Source: Brevundimonas pishanensis
Lineage (GTDB): Bacteria; Pseudomonadota; Alphaproteobacteria; Caulobacterales; Caulobacteraceae
Assembly (NCBI RefSeq): GCF_022750635.1
Contig: NZ_JAJKBG010000002.1
Coordinates: forward strand, 310,001-374,000
DNA length: 64,000 bases
Direction of reading: 5' to 3'
Positions 63,412-64,000 of this stretch are shown piece after piece. Under the pieces are notes generated by a model. The model ran no database searches and was not told the origin of the DNA. It saw only the letters and a list, made by a program, of their open reading frames with translations. Positions within the stretch are counted from its first letter, which is position 1, and every line of letters begins with the position of its first letter. The position numbers and the translations under genes are program-made.

Positions 63412-64000
63412 ATGACCCCCGCCGCCAAAGCCGCCGCCGCCCTCCGCGCCGAAGCCGACCACAAAGCCAGAGCCGTAGTCGCAGCGGCGGCCAAGGCGGA
63501 AAAGGCCGTTCGTAACGCCAAGCCCACGCGCCACTTCGCGGACACGCCCGTCCCCGAAGTGCGTTCTGGTCGCACCTCGCCTGCAGCCCAGGCACGGTCC
63601 TATCTGGCTGCCAGCCTCAGCACCGGCATCGCGGCCATCGCCCGCGCCCAAAGCGATATCGCCCTGTCATCGGACGAGGCGAAGATCGTTCTGCAGCTGG
63701 AAGACGATCGCAAACGCCTGAAGGAATTCAAGGCGACCGATCGCAAGATCGAGGCCAAGGCCGCGATGTTGCCCTTCTATGAGGGCTGGATTGCCGGTTT
63801 CATGGCGAACGCCAAACACGAAGCCGGTCCTATGGATCAGGTCTTCACCCAGCTGCTCGCCTGGACCATCGACGTTGGCACCTACGACGCGGCCCTGCCG
63901 ATGATCGAACACGCGCTGGATCTCGGCCTCGATATGCCTGGTCAGTTCAACCGCGACGTCATCACCTTCGCGATTGACGAGATCTCCGACGCCGCGCTGT
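63412..64000 (+). CDS. M: Phage terminase endonuclease subunit (P2 GpM family), cut by window edge
   Basis: Small terminase subunit that cuts cos DNA. 196 residues are visible; the stop lies outside the window. After an Ala/Lys-rich head (AAKAAAALRAEADHKARAVV) come SYLAASLSTGIAAIARAQSD, MLPFYEGWIAGFM and the family-typical VFTQLLAWTIDVGTYDAAL. It follows capsid gene N by 47 bases. The head completion gene L would be expected next. Confidence 0.92.
   Translation, partial: MTPAAKAAAALRAEADHKARAVVAAAAKAEKAVRNAKPTRHFADTPVPEVRSGRTSPAAQARSYLAASLSTGIAAIARAQSDIALSSDEAKIVLQLEDDRKRLKEFKATDRKIEAKAAMLPFYEGWIAGFMANAKHEAGPMDQVFTQLLAWTIDVGTYDAALPMIEHALDLGLDMPGQFNRDVITFAIDEISDAAL

Larger units (their letters stand above)
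51615..64000. mobile_element. P2-like prophage / integrated element, right end outside window
   Basis: Bounded on the left by the tRNA-Arg fragment. The right part has P2-type genes in the P2 order and orientation: portal Q and terminase P leftward, scaffold O, capsid N, endonuclease M rightward. Accessory genes (sce7726, beta protein, XRE-ImmA/IrrE, DUF6932, Dam methylase, zinc-ribbon and membrane proteins) fill the left part. No integrase is in the window; it and the intact tRNA-Arg should lie beyond the right end. Intactness cannot be judged. Confidence 0.85.

Noticed and set aside
1..64000. CRISPR arrays and complete insertion sequences
   Set aside because: No regularly spaced repeats and no transposase with matching terminal repeats were seen by reading.

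Overview
The window reads as a GC-rich alphaproteobacterial chromosome, most likely Caulobacterales and Brevundimonas-like. This is inferred from the tig–clpP–clpX–lon–HU order, the style of the proteins and the GC-ending codons; no rRNA is present to confirm it.

Region by region. 0–6 kb: the end of an ammonium channel gene (amtB), a TorF-type porin, an SCP2 protein, an acyl-CoA dehydrogenase and an egtB–egtD ergothioneine pair. 6–17 kb: a housekeeping protein quality-control block (trigger factor, ClpP, ClpX, Lon, HU) with small unknown genes and tRNA-Val(UAC); most of these operons end in closely related hairpin terminators. 17–25 kb: a PAS-only protein, a YgiC/YgiB-like pair, trehalose synthesis (otsB–otsA) and a TonB-dependent receptor preceded by a cobalamin riboswitch. 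25–31.5 kb: a four-gene signalling operon (CHASE3-GAF hybrid kinase with three receiver domains, CheR, CheB, receiver-kinase). 31.7–41.5 kb: a stress and DNA-repair cluster (LigD, Ku, topoisomerase IB, SDR, TIGR02587/TIGR02588, SRPBCC, zinc alcohol dehydrogenase, TrxR-like flavoprotein). 41.6–48.5 kb: decayed accessory DNA, namely an N-terminal stump of cyanophycin synthetase and a heavy-metal RND efflux operon (czcCBA type) carrying seven apparent frameshifts. 48.7–51.5 kb: a NeuD-like acetyltransferase, a glycosyltransferase and an SMI1-like protein.

At 51,615 the 3' half of a tRNA-Arg(UCU) gene marks the edge of an integrated element that runs beyond the right end. Its right part is a P2-type phage morphogenesis block (portal Q and terminase P leftward; scaffold O, capsid N and endonuclease M rightward). 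Its left edge carries cargo: a tightly packed operon (DUF6932 nucleotidyltransferase-like protein, XRE–ImmA/IrrE peptidase, T4-beta-like protein) converging on and overlapping an sce7726-family gene that looks like a PD-(D/E)XK nuclease. This four-gene block, with a promoter flanked by an inverted repeat, is the best candidate here for a poorly described phage-borne defence or competition system. The prophage also carries a Dam-type methylase, a zinc-ribbon protein and a coiled-coil membrane protein.
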